NCBI GenBank assembly: GCA_013115135.1
Contig: JABANP010000373.1
Span: forward strand, 1-53,537
Length of the DNA stretch: 53,537 bases
DNA from: Perkinsus olseni
Lineage: Eukaryota > Perkinsozoa > Perkinsida > Perkinsidae
Direction of reading: 5' to 3'
Translations under genes and position numbers: made by a program
The notes under the pieces: generated by a model
What the model was told of the DNA's origin: nothing
What the model saw: the letters and a program-made list of their open reading frames with translations, nothing else
The model's database searches: none
Shown here: piece by piece, positions 30,470-43,072 of the stretch
How the letters are laid out: the number at the start of each line of letters is the position of its first letter
How positions within the stretch are numbered: position 1 is the first letter of the stretch

Positions 30470-31683
30470 TCCACCGCCGTTATTTCGGGATACACAGTGC
30501 GAGGTTGATCACTGGTATCGCCCAATTGCTGTGTGCTGTGGGAAGTGCTGGACACAGGGTGTCCCTTATCCTTAGCTACTGCTAGTAATGTATTGTTCTG
30601 CTTATTCCTTTTCCTGTTGGATAATATTTCCCCGATAAGTTGCATACTAGTGTTGTATCAATGGTGAAAGGATCTGTGGTGTTGACTGGCTCAAAGGGTG
30701 ATCAAGGTTGCGACCGGTGCATCGATCGAACTACGGGGAGGCGACCTAGCACGGGTTCACCCATAGCGAGTCAGTTATGGCTTCTAGCGGGCCGCTATCG
30801 AGAGCTCTCACCGTAATCTGAACGACGATGCACTAAATCAGAGCCGCTTTCTCTTTCCTCATAAAAAACATCGAAAAATTCTCCTCGAAAAATCGCTGGC
30901 GGCGATCCATTCGTAAATTTTCGGATCCGCGAACAATTCCAGAGTATTTGTGGCAGCCACATTGCCCTCACTCCCTCATCGCGAGCCTCGCTCTTCAGAT
31001 CTCCCGGGTCCGCTGTGCCACTAACGCCTGGTCTCTCCGGCGGTTTACGCGCAGTTGAAGACGGGACCCCACCTGACGAAAGAATCATCTTCATACCCAA
31101 CTATGGGCGCTCACGTGAGTGCATGCCCCCTAGGGAAGCTGTGCGGTGCGGAATCACCTCCGATAGCGACGTAGACGAATTCGAGATATAATTAATTACT
31201 TTTGGTATTTTCTTTGCCGCGGATCTTGCTGTCTCGGGCTTCCTCAATTTTCCCCACTCTCCGCGCAGTCTCTCGCTTGTATGATGGTCTGATAGCGAAG
31301 GATCACGCCAAGATCAGAAGGCAAATCTACCGAACCTACCTAGGGCGTCAGTCGTGCACGGTGACTCCTATCGAATGCAATCGAACGCAAAAAAAAGTAG
31401 TATACGTTTCATCCATGATACGAACGCTAGTGCGAAACGCATCCCAGCGAGGTAGGGAGAAAACAACAGATGCCAACCACTGCGTTAATAACATTGTGAG
31501 TTTAGTTCATCGAGTATCTTTGGCAATACATCACTCAAGATGTGTATTTTCGAGGATATCTCATACAGCATGAGTAGACGCATAGCAGCAGACAAAAAAC
31601 TTTTCGGTGTTTCAATTTCAAGCGTTTCATTGCTCGGGATTACGCGTTTTCCAGACGCATTTCGAGACACATAACCCGACCGA
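30470..31683. other. Region with possible minus-strand exon
   Basis: The minus-strand frame 30795-31100 is open and rich in charged residues (FRGEFFDVFYEERESGSD), which may be an exon, but no splice partner was found. A plus-strand frame at 31202-31573 has no recognisable motif. Confidence 0.3.
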
Positions 31684-32529
31684 TCAATACCTATCGATTT
31701 TTCTCTCCAGCTTCTCGGCCATCAACGCTTCTCTTGCTCTGCTCAACATCCTTTCGACCGGGTCATCAATAACATCCTTCTTGGGAGGAGATTCAACATT
31801 ATCTTCAGATTGCTGCTGCTGTCTCGTGGTATCTTCTTCCTTCTTTTGCGCTACCGGAGGTACCTCAGTGGTTCTAGCTGCTGCACGTAGCCTAGCGATG
31901 TCGGCGATGACCGACTCTGCCACCTGAGAACGGGAAGTACCATTTTGTAGTTCAGCAATTGCCTCTCAGCTATGCCGAATGATTAACAGTCCTCGACGGG
32001 AAGCCCTTTGTGAGGGGCGCGGATTTTGATCATCATAAATTCATTTTTACCTTCTGAACCTCGGAAATTAATATGAAAATCATGACGATATGCTCGACGA
32101 TTCTATGCTTCATTTATTTAAGCGACCAGTCGTCATTCAATGATGTCTTCAATAGAGACGCTGTTGTTAACACGAACCATTTTCCCCCCGATTGAAGAAT
32201 TTTTTCTGCCCGATTGGAGAGTTTTTGCCCGATTCAAGGAGAGATTCTTGGCATTTCCGTATAGGCCACAGCCGACGGGGTTCTACGAATCTCCCCCTTC
32301 TCACAAGGTTACCCAGAAAATCTTATCTTGAAACCCCCAGTAGTGACGGCAATCCGCCCTCTTCCCCCACCTTAAGTTCATCATGCTCCGCTCTGATCCG
32401 ACCCAGGAGGCCCCGCTCATCCACCAGCGCATGAGCAACTTCATTAAATGTCTTCAGTAGTTTATCACCGTCAAACATTACTGCTCTCACTGCTTGAAAG
32501 ATCAGCGCGTTCTGCTTCGCGCTCGCCAT
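31684..32529 (-). CDS. Small charged protein of unknown function
   Basis: Two exons in phase: 32371-32529 (53 codons, from ATG) and 31684-31923 (79 codons plus stop), giving 132 aa. The intron begins GTGGGG and ends TTCTCAG. The N-terminal half is probably helical (FQAVRAVMFDGDKLLKTFNE). The C-terminal half is Lys/Glu/Gln-rich (QKKEEDTTRQQQQSEDN) and ends in a helix (AREALMAEKLERKIDRY). No family is recognised. It starts 214 bp from the EF-Tu start in divergent orientation. Confidence 0.55.
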
Positions 32530-32743
32530 TCTGATCGATTTATGAACTTGAACAACAGCAATGACCTGACATATATTGCCGCCCTGTGATTTCGGTTGCT
32601 CTTGTGCTATCTGTCTGGCTGGTTAAGGCTGTTGATAAACGTCTCAATTATGATCCGTAAAATCTGCCATGCCAACCGTGTATAATTTCATTTTCGCCCA
32701 AGAGTCGCTTTGCGAGTATTCTAACTTCGTATCACATCCCTCT
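32530..32743. promoter_or_regulatory. Shared divergent promoter region
   Basis: 214 bp separate the ATG of the small minus-strand protein from the ATG of the EF-Tu gene. Both 5' UTRs and both promoters must fit here or overlap, unless trans-splicing or distant 5' exons are used. No TATA box is obvious. Confidence 0.4.
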
Positions 32744-35700
32744 ATGTTAACCTCCCTCGCGCTGAGTCGACCATCGTTCGCCATATCTCGATCGGCGGCT
32801 GTCGTAGCATTTCGTGGCTTTGCTACTGGCAAGTTCGTGAGGACTAAGCCTCATTTGAATCTTGGAACCATTGGTAAGTCTTGCGGGATAGGTTGACCGG
32901 TGGAAGCCATGCATCTTGAGCTTGCCTATCAGGTCATGTTGATCACGGTAAGACGACTCTCACTGCAGCCATTACGAAGATACTCAGCGATAAGGGCTTG
33001 GCGGACTTCCAAACGTACGAGGCGATTGACAGAGCACCCGAAGAAAAGCGAAGAGGTGAGTTTTAGTTGTCCATATACTCTGATACTGTTTTAGTGGATA
33101 ATATCCTTCCTGTACGGTATATTTCATTTCTGCTGGGAGAAACGAGCATTTCGCTTCCCTCTATGCTATCCCCTTTCCTATAGCTCTGTTTCTTCCTCGG
33201 TCATGCTCGCATTGCGATACGCGATGGAACGATTCTTGAATAGAGTCTACCCTCTATATTTCAATACTGGAATAGTTGTTTCGACATAAACTATGGGCAC
33301 ATATCACACCGAGGGCTGCCTCCTGTTAAAGACTTTGATTTTTCCACAGCGAAGTTTTCCATCAATTTGGTGTACCACTGCTTCACAGCGTGAGTGGACA
33401 TTTGTAAACGATTTTCACCACTCGGCCCGGAGGAATTGACTATGTGAAATTTTTCCTTCTCATGTGAGACTCATTTATGTGCTTTGAAAGATCATGAGAT
33501 AGTGCCATATCTTACCTTCTGTATAGGATCTATGAGATTGTATTTAGGTAGACATATTATAGTAATATCGGAGTAGTAACATGGATTGTCTGTACTTTAT
33601 CATATTCATACATCTCAAGATTCACTATTCTTACTTCTAGGTGTCCACTATTATTTATCGTATATTTCGAGATCCTCATGTATTAGTTAAACCATCGTTT
33701 CGAGTTTTTGGATGAGCTAGCAGCTCCTTCCGGCTGTCGCTGTGGTATTATCTTCCCTCGTCAGGTATCACCATCAACCAGACTCACGTCGAGTACTCAA
33801 CGGACAAGCGGCACTACGGCCATGTGGACTGCCCTGGTCACGCCGATTATGTCAAAAACATGATCACCGGCGCTGCTCAGGTTGATGGTGGTAAGATACG
33901 CTGTAAGGTCTCCGTCCGATGATACTGCTGTATTGTAGCGATTCTCGTCGTTTCGGCTTTCGACGGTCCGATGCCTCAAACTAGGGAGCACATCTTGCTG
34001 GCCAAACAGATCGGTGTGCCGAGGTAGGAAACACTATCGTTATTACCGTGGATAAATTGTCAATTTTGTGCATAGAAAGATATTGTAAATTCGATATTTA
34101 TCGGTGCAAGTAGTACTGTGTATGAATACGCTGGAACCGTGATGATGGTTTGCACCCATTTTTCATGATCGTAATGGGTAACGTCTCATAAAGGGGAAGT
34201 GTATCAGAAAATGTTAACGAAATTTCCGCATCACTTTTCTGTTGCTTTATTTGCAGTCACAGACTGACTTCACTTCTTTTCACTCATCTCTGCCCGTATG
34301 ATAAGCTCTTCGGAATTCTCAGCGCTTCATTCTCGTTATCTTCCCTGTTATTACTTCCGCGCTGTGCAGTCGAAGTACCTTGCGAAAGTGGCGTTGATGC
34401 AGGTTGGTAGTTTTTCTGAACAAGATGGACCAAGTAGATGATCCGGAACTGGTAGAGCTTGTCGAACTTGAAGTCAGGGAGCTATTGGAGTTCTATAAAT
34501 ATCCTGGTGAGACCGTCAAGGACTGTGCCTGCCTTCACGGTCTGGTTTGTCCTCAGGCGAAGAAACGCCGTTCGTGAAGGGCTCAGCATTGAAGGCGCTT
34601 CGCGGCGAGGATGGCGAGTATGGCAAGGAGGCGATATTGAAGTTGATGGATGCTGTGGATGAGTACATACCTGAGCCACGTAGGGGGAAGTTGTCCAGCG
34701 AGGTGGTTAGCTTTTCGAGTTGTTGTAGCTCGACTCCAAGACAAGCCGTTTTTACTGCCGATTGAAACGGTGGTTAACATCCAAGGAAAAGGTAGGGAAT
34801 ATCTTGGTTGGACGAGGTTGTGTGCAAGATGGTCGTTCAGGTTATGTTGTTACTGGTCGGATAGAGCAAGGTTTGGTTAAAGTGGGAGATGCCCTAGAGA
34901 TTGTGGGACAGGTTAGTAACTGAATACTACGTCTAGATGTCCGTTGCATCGTGATCACTCATTGTATGGACGGTATCATGCGTATTCCGCACTAGGATAT
35001 TGCTTCCTTGTTAACCTACAGTGCCATCATTTGTGGCTCACTCAGTTCGTTACTACTGCATACAATTTCGTTCGATAAACTAGTTATCCACACTGTCTTT
35101 GCCGCGCTTACCCCTTATGAGAGTCTCTTAGGGGATGACCATCATCAGTAAGACCTAACGTTGTGCTCATACTGCCGATGGACGGCTGCCAAATCGCTCA
35201 CATTGCTCAGCCGTCGACATGGAAGCTATTACTAGTCTCAGTTAGTAGTAGTAGTTTCACCGGGTGAAACTTTCTTGTGAGATCAGATAGCAGATCCCTC
35301 ATCCGAGTCTGAATATCCATCAATTTTCAGGTTGTCTCTTATCCGCCTTCATCATTCCATCATTCTCATCATTCTCGCGTTTCCTTCTGGTGGGGGCACT
35401 TCTGTGATGCAATTTTTCGTCAGGGAAAGGAAAAATTCAAGTCCCAATGTATGGGCGTCGAGATGTTCCACAAGACCCTGGATCAGGGTATGGCTGGTGA
35501 TCAGTGCGGTGTCATGCTCAAGGGCGTCAAGAAAAATCAGGTAGTATCATCATTGCCGATTTTCCGAAGTCTGCTTAGTATGCGAATCTTGTTATTTTCC
35601 TCGTGACCGTCGTCACTTCAGATCAGGCGAGGTATGGTCCTCACGAAGCCTGGAGCGGCCAAAACATACACTGAGTTCGAAAGTGACTTGTACGTATTAA

Positions 35701-36106
35701 AGGAAGACGAGGGTAGAGAGAAATTGGGTGATGGGCTGGCGAGCATTGAGTCCGGCCTCGCCCTAGGTGGTAGAAAGAACCCCTTCCACAGCGAGTATCG
35801 TCCCCAAGCGTACATCAGGACAGGCGATTGTTCGTGCAGGATTATCCTGCCTGATGATGTCGATATGGCGATGCCTGGTAACCCTCAGCAGTGTTCATGT
35901 CAGCTCGATCGATCGACTGTGGTTTCGACTTGCAGGTGACAGTATCAAGGCGACTCTCAAGCTGGACAGGCCCCAGGCGGTCGAAGTTGGTAACTCAGGT
36001 GTGCGGAATTTCGTTTACGCGATGAAACGGTTCAGGTTTGCGCTTTGCCCTTCGAGAAGGGGGGAAGACCGTCGCGAGTGGGCTCATTACGTCATGCAAC
36101 TCATGA
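32744..36106 (+). CDS. tufM: Mitochondrial elongation factor Tu
   Basis: Twelve phase-consistent exons give 444 aa: 32744-32873, 32933-33055, 33765-33890, 33939-34023, 34403-34506, 34557-34679, 34729-34791, 34829-34911, 35424-35540, 35622-35877, 35936-35989, 36036-36106. The N-terminus ([19 protein letters not shown]) is a typical mitochondrial targeting peptide. GTPase motifs are in order: [31 protein letters not shown] and SALK. Domains 2 and 3 follow ([56 protein letters not shown]). It delivers aminoacyl-tRNA to the mitochondrial ribosome. The start of exon 8 could instead be 34817, which changes the intron from 37 to 25 bp. An exon placement error is most likely around there. Confidence 0.93.
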
Positions 36107-36559
36107 GAATCATCAGCAGTGAGCTCAGCTGCTGTATGCGAGCTTGGCAGAATCTTTTAGGCGATTTAGGTATCTTGGGAAGCCAGGTTGAGCTCTACGT
36201 TGATTATATCGTTTTTCAGCATGTCAGTTATTTGTTTCTGTTATACCGTTGTTGTTCGGCTCGGAGTGTGTTAATGGTCAATTGAAGAATGCTTATTGGT
36301 ATACTATTACTAGGATACGCCTTTCGGTAGGGTTGACGACTCTTGACGGGGTGGAAGGTGTTGATAATCATTTCCTGCGCACCGTCGATTAAATTATCAG
36401 GTTTTATGGGCTTGATGACCAATTGGCTAAAACCACTATTTCCGATAAAACTTCGGGTTTCATCGGTTGGGTAACAATTTATTATTCAACGTGGGAAAAT
36501 TTTGTGATTAGAGAAGCCGAAAATGACCGTAACCTGATCATCATGAAGATTGCACTTAT

Positions 36560-36587
36560 ATAGATTCTTCAAGAATGAAGAATCTAT
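36560..36587. repeat. 11-bp inverted repeat, six-base loop
   Basis: ATAGATTCTTC and GAAGAATCTAT pair perfectly around AAGAAT, between the EF-Tu stop and the next start codon. It could be a 3'-end hairpin of EF-Tu or a 5' element of the next gene. Its role is unknown. Confidence 0.7.
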
Positions 36588-36658
36588 GAGCTCTCTGTCA
36601 CATCGAAAGACACCCAAATTCGACTCGGTGCTTTCCTTTTGAAGTTTGCATTTTTTCG

Positions 36659-38343
36659 ATGTTGGGCTACGCGATGTCCCCGTTGCCTTCTCCTTCGAGA
36701 GATACAAGAACAACGCCGCCGAGCGCTTCGACCATTGGATTGGGAGAGTGCTGCGACTCTTGTGTCCGAGGGTTATCACTTGTTTTTGGCAAAGATAATG
36801 GACGAAGAGGGAAGAACAGGAAAAACTCAGGTAGTACTATAGTGTGATTAACCGAGGTTCAGGGACTCGATATGAAGATTTCGGTGACGTCGATATGGTC
36901 AATATCAACCATTTTTGGGAAATGGAACGAGCGAGTTGTTTCTTACTAGCACAGCTTGGAAGTTCCATAGTTGTCTCTCATTATCGCAATGAGCTGTGAG
37001 TGTATCTACTTCGAACCTTCACCGCTACCTTCCCGGCAGATCTTGGACTTGGGATAACATAGTCCTGTTTCTCAGTATCAACTTGTTGGGTATAGGAATG
37101 GTCCGTTTTCGGCGTTTAGGGCATTTCGCCACTACCAAGCCATCTGATTTATCATTATTTTTTCGTAGCTATTGAACGCTGCCACCCTGGGCGTAGGGGA
37201 ATGAATCGTATGTAGTGCCTTTGCCGGAGACTCTTCGAGTGCATGCGTAATGTTGTTGAAGTTTTTATCGTTTTGAGTCCTCCTTTTTTGTCCACTGCGA
37301 GAGGGCTCAGTGTCATTGGCAGGCGTAGGCAGATGCGATTCTGGGGGTGATGCATCTCTGTTGTTGTTCGCAGACAACGCAGTCGGGAGAGTTGTAAAAG
37401 TCTAATATGAGCTCTATTTGAGCGTGGAGTTTCCGGTATGCACGCATGCAAAAAACGATCAGCGCATACTAAGTAACAGTTGGAAATGTTAGTTCCTTGG
37501 CTTTGCGAGGTCTCAAGCTCGAAGCCTGATCTGGTGATTTCTGCAGGTCCGACAACAGAGCCCGCGAAGGGTATTTCTCTTTCCCTTGACGAGGAGGCCG
37601 TGCAAGTACTGAGTATTCCCTCGTCTGCCTCGGGATTATTGGTGACGTGTTAGGAGCCTCCCACTGGAGCAGGGGGCGGCGCTCGGTTTACGATTAAATT
37701 ATCAGTAGAATGAAAATGCCTTATGAAAATCAGCAGCAGATTATGTTTTGCATCGTAGCTGGATAGTGGCGTCTGTCGATACAGAAGCGTCGGCGTCCTT
37801 CACATTGAAAAGCGACTTACGGCTGATGGCCTTCCCTTGAGGGTCTTCCTAACATTTGTGTAGCCCTAGGAGTTTTGGGATTGATCGTTGGAAGGGGTTC
37901 CTGCGACTCGAGTGATCAACTTCGATGAGCATGTGGAATTGCCGAAATCTGCGATCGATTTTGTCAGGATACCAACAATTGCGTCCTGCCCCCACGCAGG
38001 CTTCTTCGCGGTACACCCCCCGAAGCATCGGGTCAACAATGGTTTTATGGTCGATCCGGCGGAGGTAGCGCAGGAGTGCAAGACTCCTGTATTCAGCATC
38101 TTGAAACGTACATGCGAAGAGCCTGGAGAATTCGGTGGTAATCTGAAGTCACTGGGTGGTTTTGGCGATCGTCATTGCTCGGGTGAAGGTTCTCGGGATG
38201 AGACGAGCTCTGAAGAACCGAGATGGACGCGAGATCGGGTACATAGTCTGCTGGTTCCGTTGCGTTATGATCGCAATGGCGAGAGGTTCTCTACCACCGT
38301 CGGGACCCCAATCTACTACAGTTGCGTCGGTGGTGATGATTAA
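36659..38343 (+). CDS. Unknown multi-exon gene, partly resolved
   Basis: Exon 1 (36659-36830) starts at an ATG and ends at donor CTCAG, then GTAGTA. In phase with it is exon 2 (37547-37641; GISLSLDEEAVQVLSIPSSA). The last long frame runs from about 37882 to the TAA at 38343, with RVINFDEHVELPKSAIDFVR near its start. At least one further exon is needed between 37642 and 37882 because the phases do not match directly. No domain is recognised. Neither secretion nor membrane signals are clear. Confidence 0.45.
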
Positions 38344-39078
38344 GCGCTGCCATCGGCAGAGCTATGGAGTTACGAGACCGGCTCCTGCCCATCAACTCGA
38401 TAAGTAGAAGCACAACAACGTTTCGTTTCACGTTACAGGGTGATAGTGTAAAGGCATCGAAACTTACACTTTCAAACTTCTCAGTCGACAGCAGGCTCAT
38501 GCTCAACGTGAACAGCTAGCTCACCACTACAAGATGTAGACCGAGTTCAGAGTCGCATTTGGCTTCAGCTCCCATTCTGTGAAAAAAATACGATGGTATG
38601 CATTTATACGATGTCGTCTACACGGATCTTTGATCTTCTACGCGGTTCATGCATCCTGCGGGCGACGCGTTAGTACGTTATATTAAATAGTATTTCAACA
38701 CAGAACTGACAGTCTCCGATGTCTCAATTTGACAAGATCTGTCTTTCATGTGGTAGCGAATCACAGGAAAAAGTTCTCCACAATGTGTTGACTCAACCCT
38801 GTTGAGAATTCGAAAGATATAGCATTCTCTTACCAAGTTAGTTGGGAAGGTAACGCGTGTGGAATTTCCTTCCAGAAGCGACCTCAGGCGAAGGGAGCGG
38901 ATTCGGGCATCTCCCACCAGCGGGGAGCTCAACATTACCGAACCGGGGTGCCCGACTGCCTGCGGGGCACTGCCCCGACACTCAACTCCACAGGAAAATT
39001 TTGCCACATCGATAAACATGGAGTCTGGTACCCGGGATGATCACCCTGAATGATTGGGAGTATCAACTGGAAGCACTG
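38344..39078. other. Convergent intergenic region
   Basis: Lies between the 3' ends of a plus-strand and a minus-strand gene. Open frames on both strands at 38678-39053 overlap and neither has a recognised motif. Confidence 0.35.
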
Positions 39079-39964
39079 CTAGGAGTTCTGCTCAGCGGCT
39101 ATCCTCAATGCTGTGGGCATCTTGTCATCGATGAACTTCCCGATCCACGTAATCATGTGGGGTGAGTCACCCACCAGTACAACTGGGTACATCTCTCCCT
39201 GGTAATGCTTGGGCGGGTTAGATTCGATGCCTTTGAAAATTTCTAAGCAACTCTTGTCACTCATCTTGCCTTTCAGTTTTCCTGTGATCATATCCATGAG
39301 GTGATAAAAAGGGAAGACGTCTTGGAATCTGGTCATGATTTCGCCCGGTCGCCCCGTGACATTTCCCACGCCCATCTCGTCAAAGAACGTGAGGGTCGCC
39401 CTTTTCTTGGTTTTCCTGACAATAAACACATAGGAGAAACTGTCCATGCAAGTTGAGTTGGTCAACTTGACCCCAACTATCACCAGTAGGAGACGTAGCG
39501 CCTAGTTTTAGTGCTTATCCAGGCGATTTTGTGACCACCAGTACTTGGTTTCAACATGGTCAAGAGACTGTCTGCATACTTGGCATCGCAACGGTCGAGA
39601 CCACTCTCCACCTATAGGACGATAATGATTGGCCTACAGTGGACTCAGGCGGCTCATATCATACCTCTCGTTTGAAGGCAACCGATTCAGACGGTTTCCG
39701 CTTCAACTTGGAGATTTCATCGATAATCGTGTCGATTTCTCTGTGCAGCGTAGTCGCGACACCGCTCAACACAGACACTTGACCTTCTAATCGGCTAAGT
39801 CTGCTTGGCTCGTTCATCTGTCGAGAAATAATCGATAAGAGCACATTCGGCCATTCATCGCTCCCGTGTACCTCTGGTGCTGGTTCGAAAGTAGTCTGCA
39901 TGGCCATCGTTCCGTGCGACGAGGCCAGCAGGAAGCCCAAGGCGGAGACGATGAAGGAGACCAT
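39079..39964 (-). CDS. Putative secreted protein of unknown family
   Basis: Two exons in phase: 39665-39964 (100 codons from ATG) and 39079-39501 (140 codons plus stop), giving 240 aa with a 163-bp intron (GTATGA to ACTAG). The N-terminus MVSFIVSALGFLLASSHGTM is a good signal peptide. A probably helical stretch follows (VSVLSGVATTLHREIDTIID). The C-terminal part has one NST and one NVT N-glycosylation site and segments such as PFYHLMDMITGKLKGKMSDK. No transmembrane segment follows the signal, so export is likely. No family is recognised. Confidence 0.6.
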
Positions 39965-40530
39965 TTAACAGTGTGGGGAAGTGCTGAGGATTCGTACAAC
40001 TGACAACCGTAGCAGTTGTCATACCATAGCATACACCTTGCAGTTTGTAATTTCTGCACAGAAACGAGATCGCTCAGAGTGATTCGCTTTCATTGCCGCC
40101 TTATCCGAGCTCTCCGCACTGGCTCTCTCTAGGGGGGAGGGCTAACATCCTCACCAGAATTTTCTTCGCCTTAGACTGAGCGGTAGATTATTGATGGATT
40201 CATGGGTGGGGAGTCTCTACTGGAGACAGATGTGAATTGAAGAGCGTCGCGTCTCCGTGTCTCGGGCGTAGAGCTTTCGCCGTATGCTGGGCATGAGAAG
40301 CGTGCGCGTTCACTTCGGGCAAGTTCGTCACGTTTCCGACGATCTCTCAGTTCACTAATCGCAGTGCATTTATCGCACAATCAGGACTGTACGGTTTAAC
40401 GAGAACTCTCTCGCACCGTCCGTGAACAGTTCACGGTGAACTTATCAACCCGATCCGGTTAATAGGAACAACGACTAGGCCTTGACGGCCCATCCTTGGC
40501 CAACTCGACTGTGGTAATTAAAACGCACTG
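39965..40530. other. Upstream region of the secreted-protein gene
   Basis: Probable promoter of the minus-strand gene. A minus-strand frame (40171-40380) is open and charged (AISELRDRRKRDELARSERA) and could be an exon, but no connection was found. Confidence 0.35.
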
Positions 40531-40997
40531 AAGGGTGTTTCAAAACCTCGTGAGCACTTTTGAGTAAACAAAAGTCAGTGCCGCGTGAGAGTTAGGGATT
40601 AAAATTTTTGGGAAATCTTACCAGCATCCTCGTCCATCGGCGTGCCAAATCTCATCGGATTATGTGGAGCGTGCCATAAGGAATACCCGTTCAACACGCT
40701 CTCGGAGGAGGTTGGCTCAGACGACTTCCCATTCACCCAGGGCCGAAATGCCCATGTCGGGGCCGAGAACATTTTGCAACTCAGCGTGAGTCCCGAATCG
40801 AAAGTCGTCTGAGCCAGCATCCTTCGTGAGCGCGTTAGACGTTCATATCTGTAGACACGTGGCGCCTAATTCGATGAGACCTGGCATGCCGATTGATGGG
40901 GATGCTGGCCCTAATCACTGAAGATTTTAACCCCTAACTCTCACGCGGCACTGACTTCTGTGAACTCAAAAGTGCTCAGTGGTTTTGAAACACCCTT
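40531..40997. mobile_element. MITE-like element with about 75-bp terminal inverted repeats
   Basis: 467 bp. The left arm (40531-40606, starting AAGGGTGTTTCAAAACC) is repeated in inverted form at 40923-40997 (ending GGTTTTGAAACACCCTT), with a few mismatches and small indels. The roughly 315-bp core has no transposase frame. No clear target-site duplication is visible. Length and structure fit a non-autonomous DNA transposon. Confidence 0.75.
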
Positions 40998-43072
40998 GAG
41001 ACGTTTCAAAAAAGATTTTTGGGAACATGAGGATCTTCCACTTCATTGAATGAAAAATTAGGGCGTGATTCTGCGGCGGGAGATCCCCAGCTCGATTTAT
41101 GGTCTTAGTAGATTGATTGTAATGTGGTGCTATCATAGCATCATGCTATCATATAATAGCTATCATATCATAGCACTGCTATGAAGGCGTCGCGGGTGTG
41201 TCGCGAGACTGTCCGTCCGCTAGTAAGAATTTGTGCCCCGTTCGTCAAATAAATAGGATATCTGTCTTTAGCAGGTTGTTCGGGTTCAATGCTAGAACGG
41301 TGTACGGACTTGAAATTCAAGTCTTGAATAAGCGGGAGGCCAGAAACAAACTCCTATGTCTTAGAAGCTTGGCGCAGTGGATGGCGGGTTGGGCTCATTA
41401 TGAGCCCAACCCGCCATCCACTGGTTATGAGCCGCTCATAACCAAAAGGCCTCCCGACTCAGGAGTCCTGACCGAAACAAGGATCTGTTAGTCATTTTAG
41501 TCACTGTTAGTTAATTTTTTGTCCGTGAAACGTGTTGATGCAGATGAGCATGTAGGAGAGTTCGGAACTTCCGAACTCTTCAAGGATTCAAGGACTTGTC
41601 GTTCTCTGCCCATCACATATTAACCGCGGGCATTGCCGAGCGCTTCAACTCATGCATAATAATGTTATGGAAGACGTCATCAAATCGAGATTGACGATCC
41701 CGACAATATTCATTGTTTGGACTCTCAAAACCAGTCGAGTTGAGAGCTAAGCTGTCACAGCTTCATTCAACCATCAATATAATTAACCTTAATAGCATGA
41801 CTGACAAGAAACCATTTCGATTCGGAATTTCCGAGTTGAAGTTTTCACGCATGAACGCGAACTGCTGAGAGGTGCATGGAACATCGTCATATAGGAGACA
41901 ACAAGATTGTGCATATTCCCAACATGCGTCGTCCTACATCAGTACGTATCTACCTCGGCACGAATGTACGTCCATACGTATAAATCATCACGCGCTTCAA
42001 GATTGATCGGAAAGTTTCCGACGGAAACAGCCTCGCGGAGCAGGGTTACAAAAGATTCTAGATATACTGATGGAGCAGTTAGTATCGTCGATTCATAGTC
42101 GGAGCATCCAGCCTACTAGGCTGAGCCTAGACGGTCTAGGTTCTAATCTTCTCGAATACATTTAGCTACTGTATGTTGTATGTTACAATTACAGCTCACA
42201 CAACTTATCAGCTTATCACAGTATCAAGCTGGATCCGGCCACAGACAAAGCAGTGCCAATAGTGCCTGTCGCCATCGATGTCCTCAACGAAGTACCTGAA
42301 GGTGCAGGCAGGGGATATGAAGATCATATTATGAAATTCATAATACTATGAGTACTATGAGGGCATCTACTTCAGGTACTATGAGTCATAATATGACTCT
42401 ACGAGCAAGAACTCACGCTTCCCAATCCTCCGGATTGAACTGCGGATCCACCTGGTTATCCTCAGGGTTGCCTCGTCTACGCTCTTGTTACAAACTTTGT
42501 AATACAGAGGGCAATCAGTTGAACGCTTTTCATTTGGTCGTACGCCCTCCCGTCCCCGACGATCCACTCAGTTGTGCAGGACATAATCGGTGTGCCCCTT
42601 CCGCATGTTCTCCAGAACCACATCAATCCACGTCCGTAGGATTTGCGGAAACGTAGCCGCGAAGAAAATGCTGCAGTTTGAGAGGGAAATTTGAGAGATT
42701 TTGGAACACTTTCTGGGATTAACGGAAGTAGCACAACGAAGAAGGAAGGAATCTGTCCAGTGAAATTGTGAGTAACCTAACGTAGCTATTCTCAGTATGC
42801 TGAGATAGGGGCGCTTTAAGCTAACTAAGCGCCGCGCTTAGCGACTCGCAGCGAGTCACTCGCTAGTCACGAGCCTGGCTAGCTGACCAGCCTAGCCTTG
42901 GTATAAAGGGAGACCTGTTATTGTGCCCTGTTCTTTCTTGTTCATGCGATGTCAGAGGCTACTGATGAATCATCAGTGATGAGGATATTACCGATCAACT
43001 TGATCGGATCAAGTCGTCGAGCTTCGATGATTAAGGCGGTTGTTACCGGTGATTACGAAATTTCAAGCTTAC
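40998..43072. repeat. Region packed with short perfect inverted repeats
   Basis: No gene is supported. At least 15 perfect inverted repeats were found, most with one central unpaired base. Examples: 41128-41140, 41168-41184, 41307-41323, 41459-41471, 41557-41579, 41749-41763, 41822-41834, 42007-42021, 42116-42130, 42327-42345, 42383-42399, 42825-42841, 42843-42857, 42961-42977, 42999-43013. A similar one lies just beyond, at 43257-43271. Confidence 0.8.
41333..41456. repeat. Nested foldback element
   Basis: The outer arms CGGGAGGCC (41333-41341) and GGCCTCCCG (41448-41456) enclose a perfect inverted repeat with 24-bp arms and one central T (41375-41423, arm starting CAGTGGATGGCGGG). A third one follows at 41422-41444 (TGGTTATGAG, three bases, CTCATAACCA). 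Single-stranded DNA or RNA from here would fold into a strong compound hairpin. Confidence 0.85.

Noticed and set aside
37132..37377. Minus-strand charged frame
   Set aside because: It lies within an intron-sized gap of the plus-strand gene at 36659-38343 and has no splice partner or known motif.
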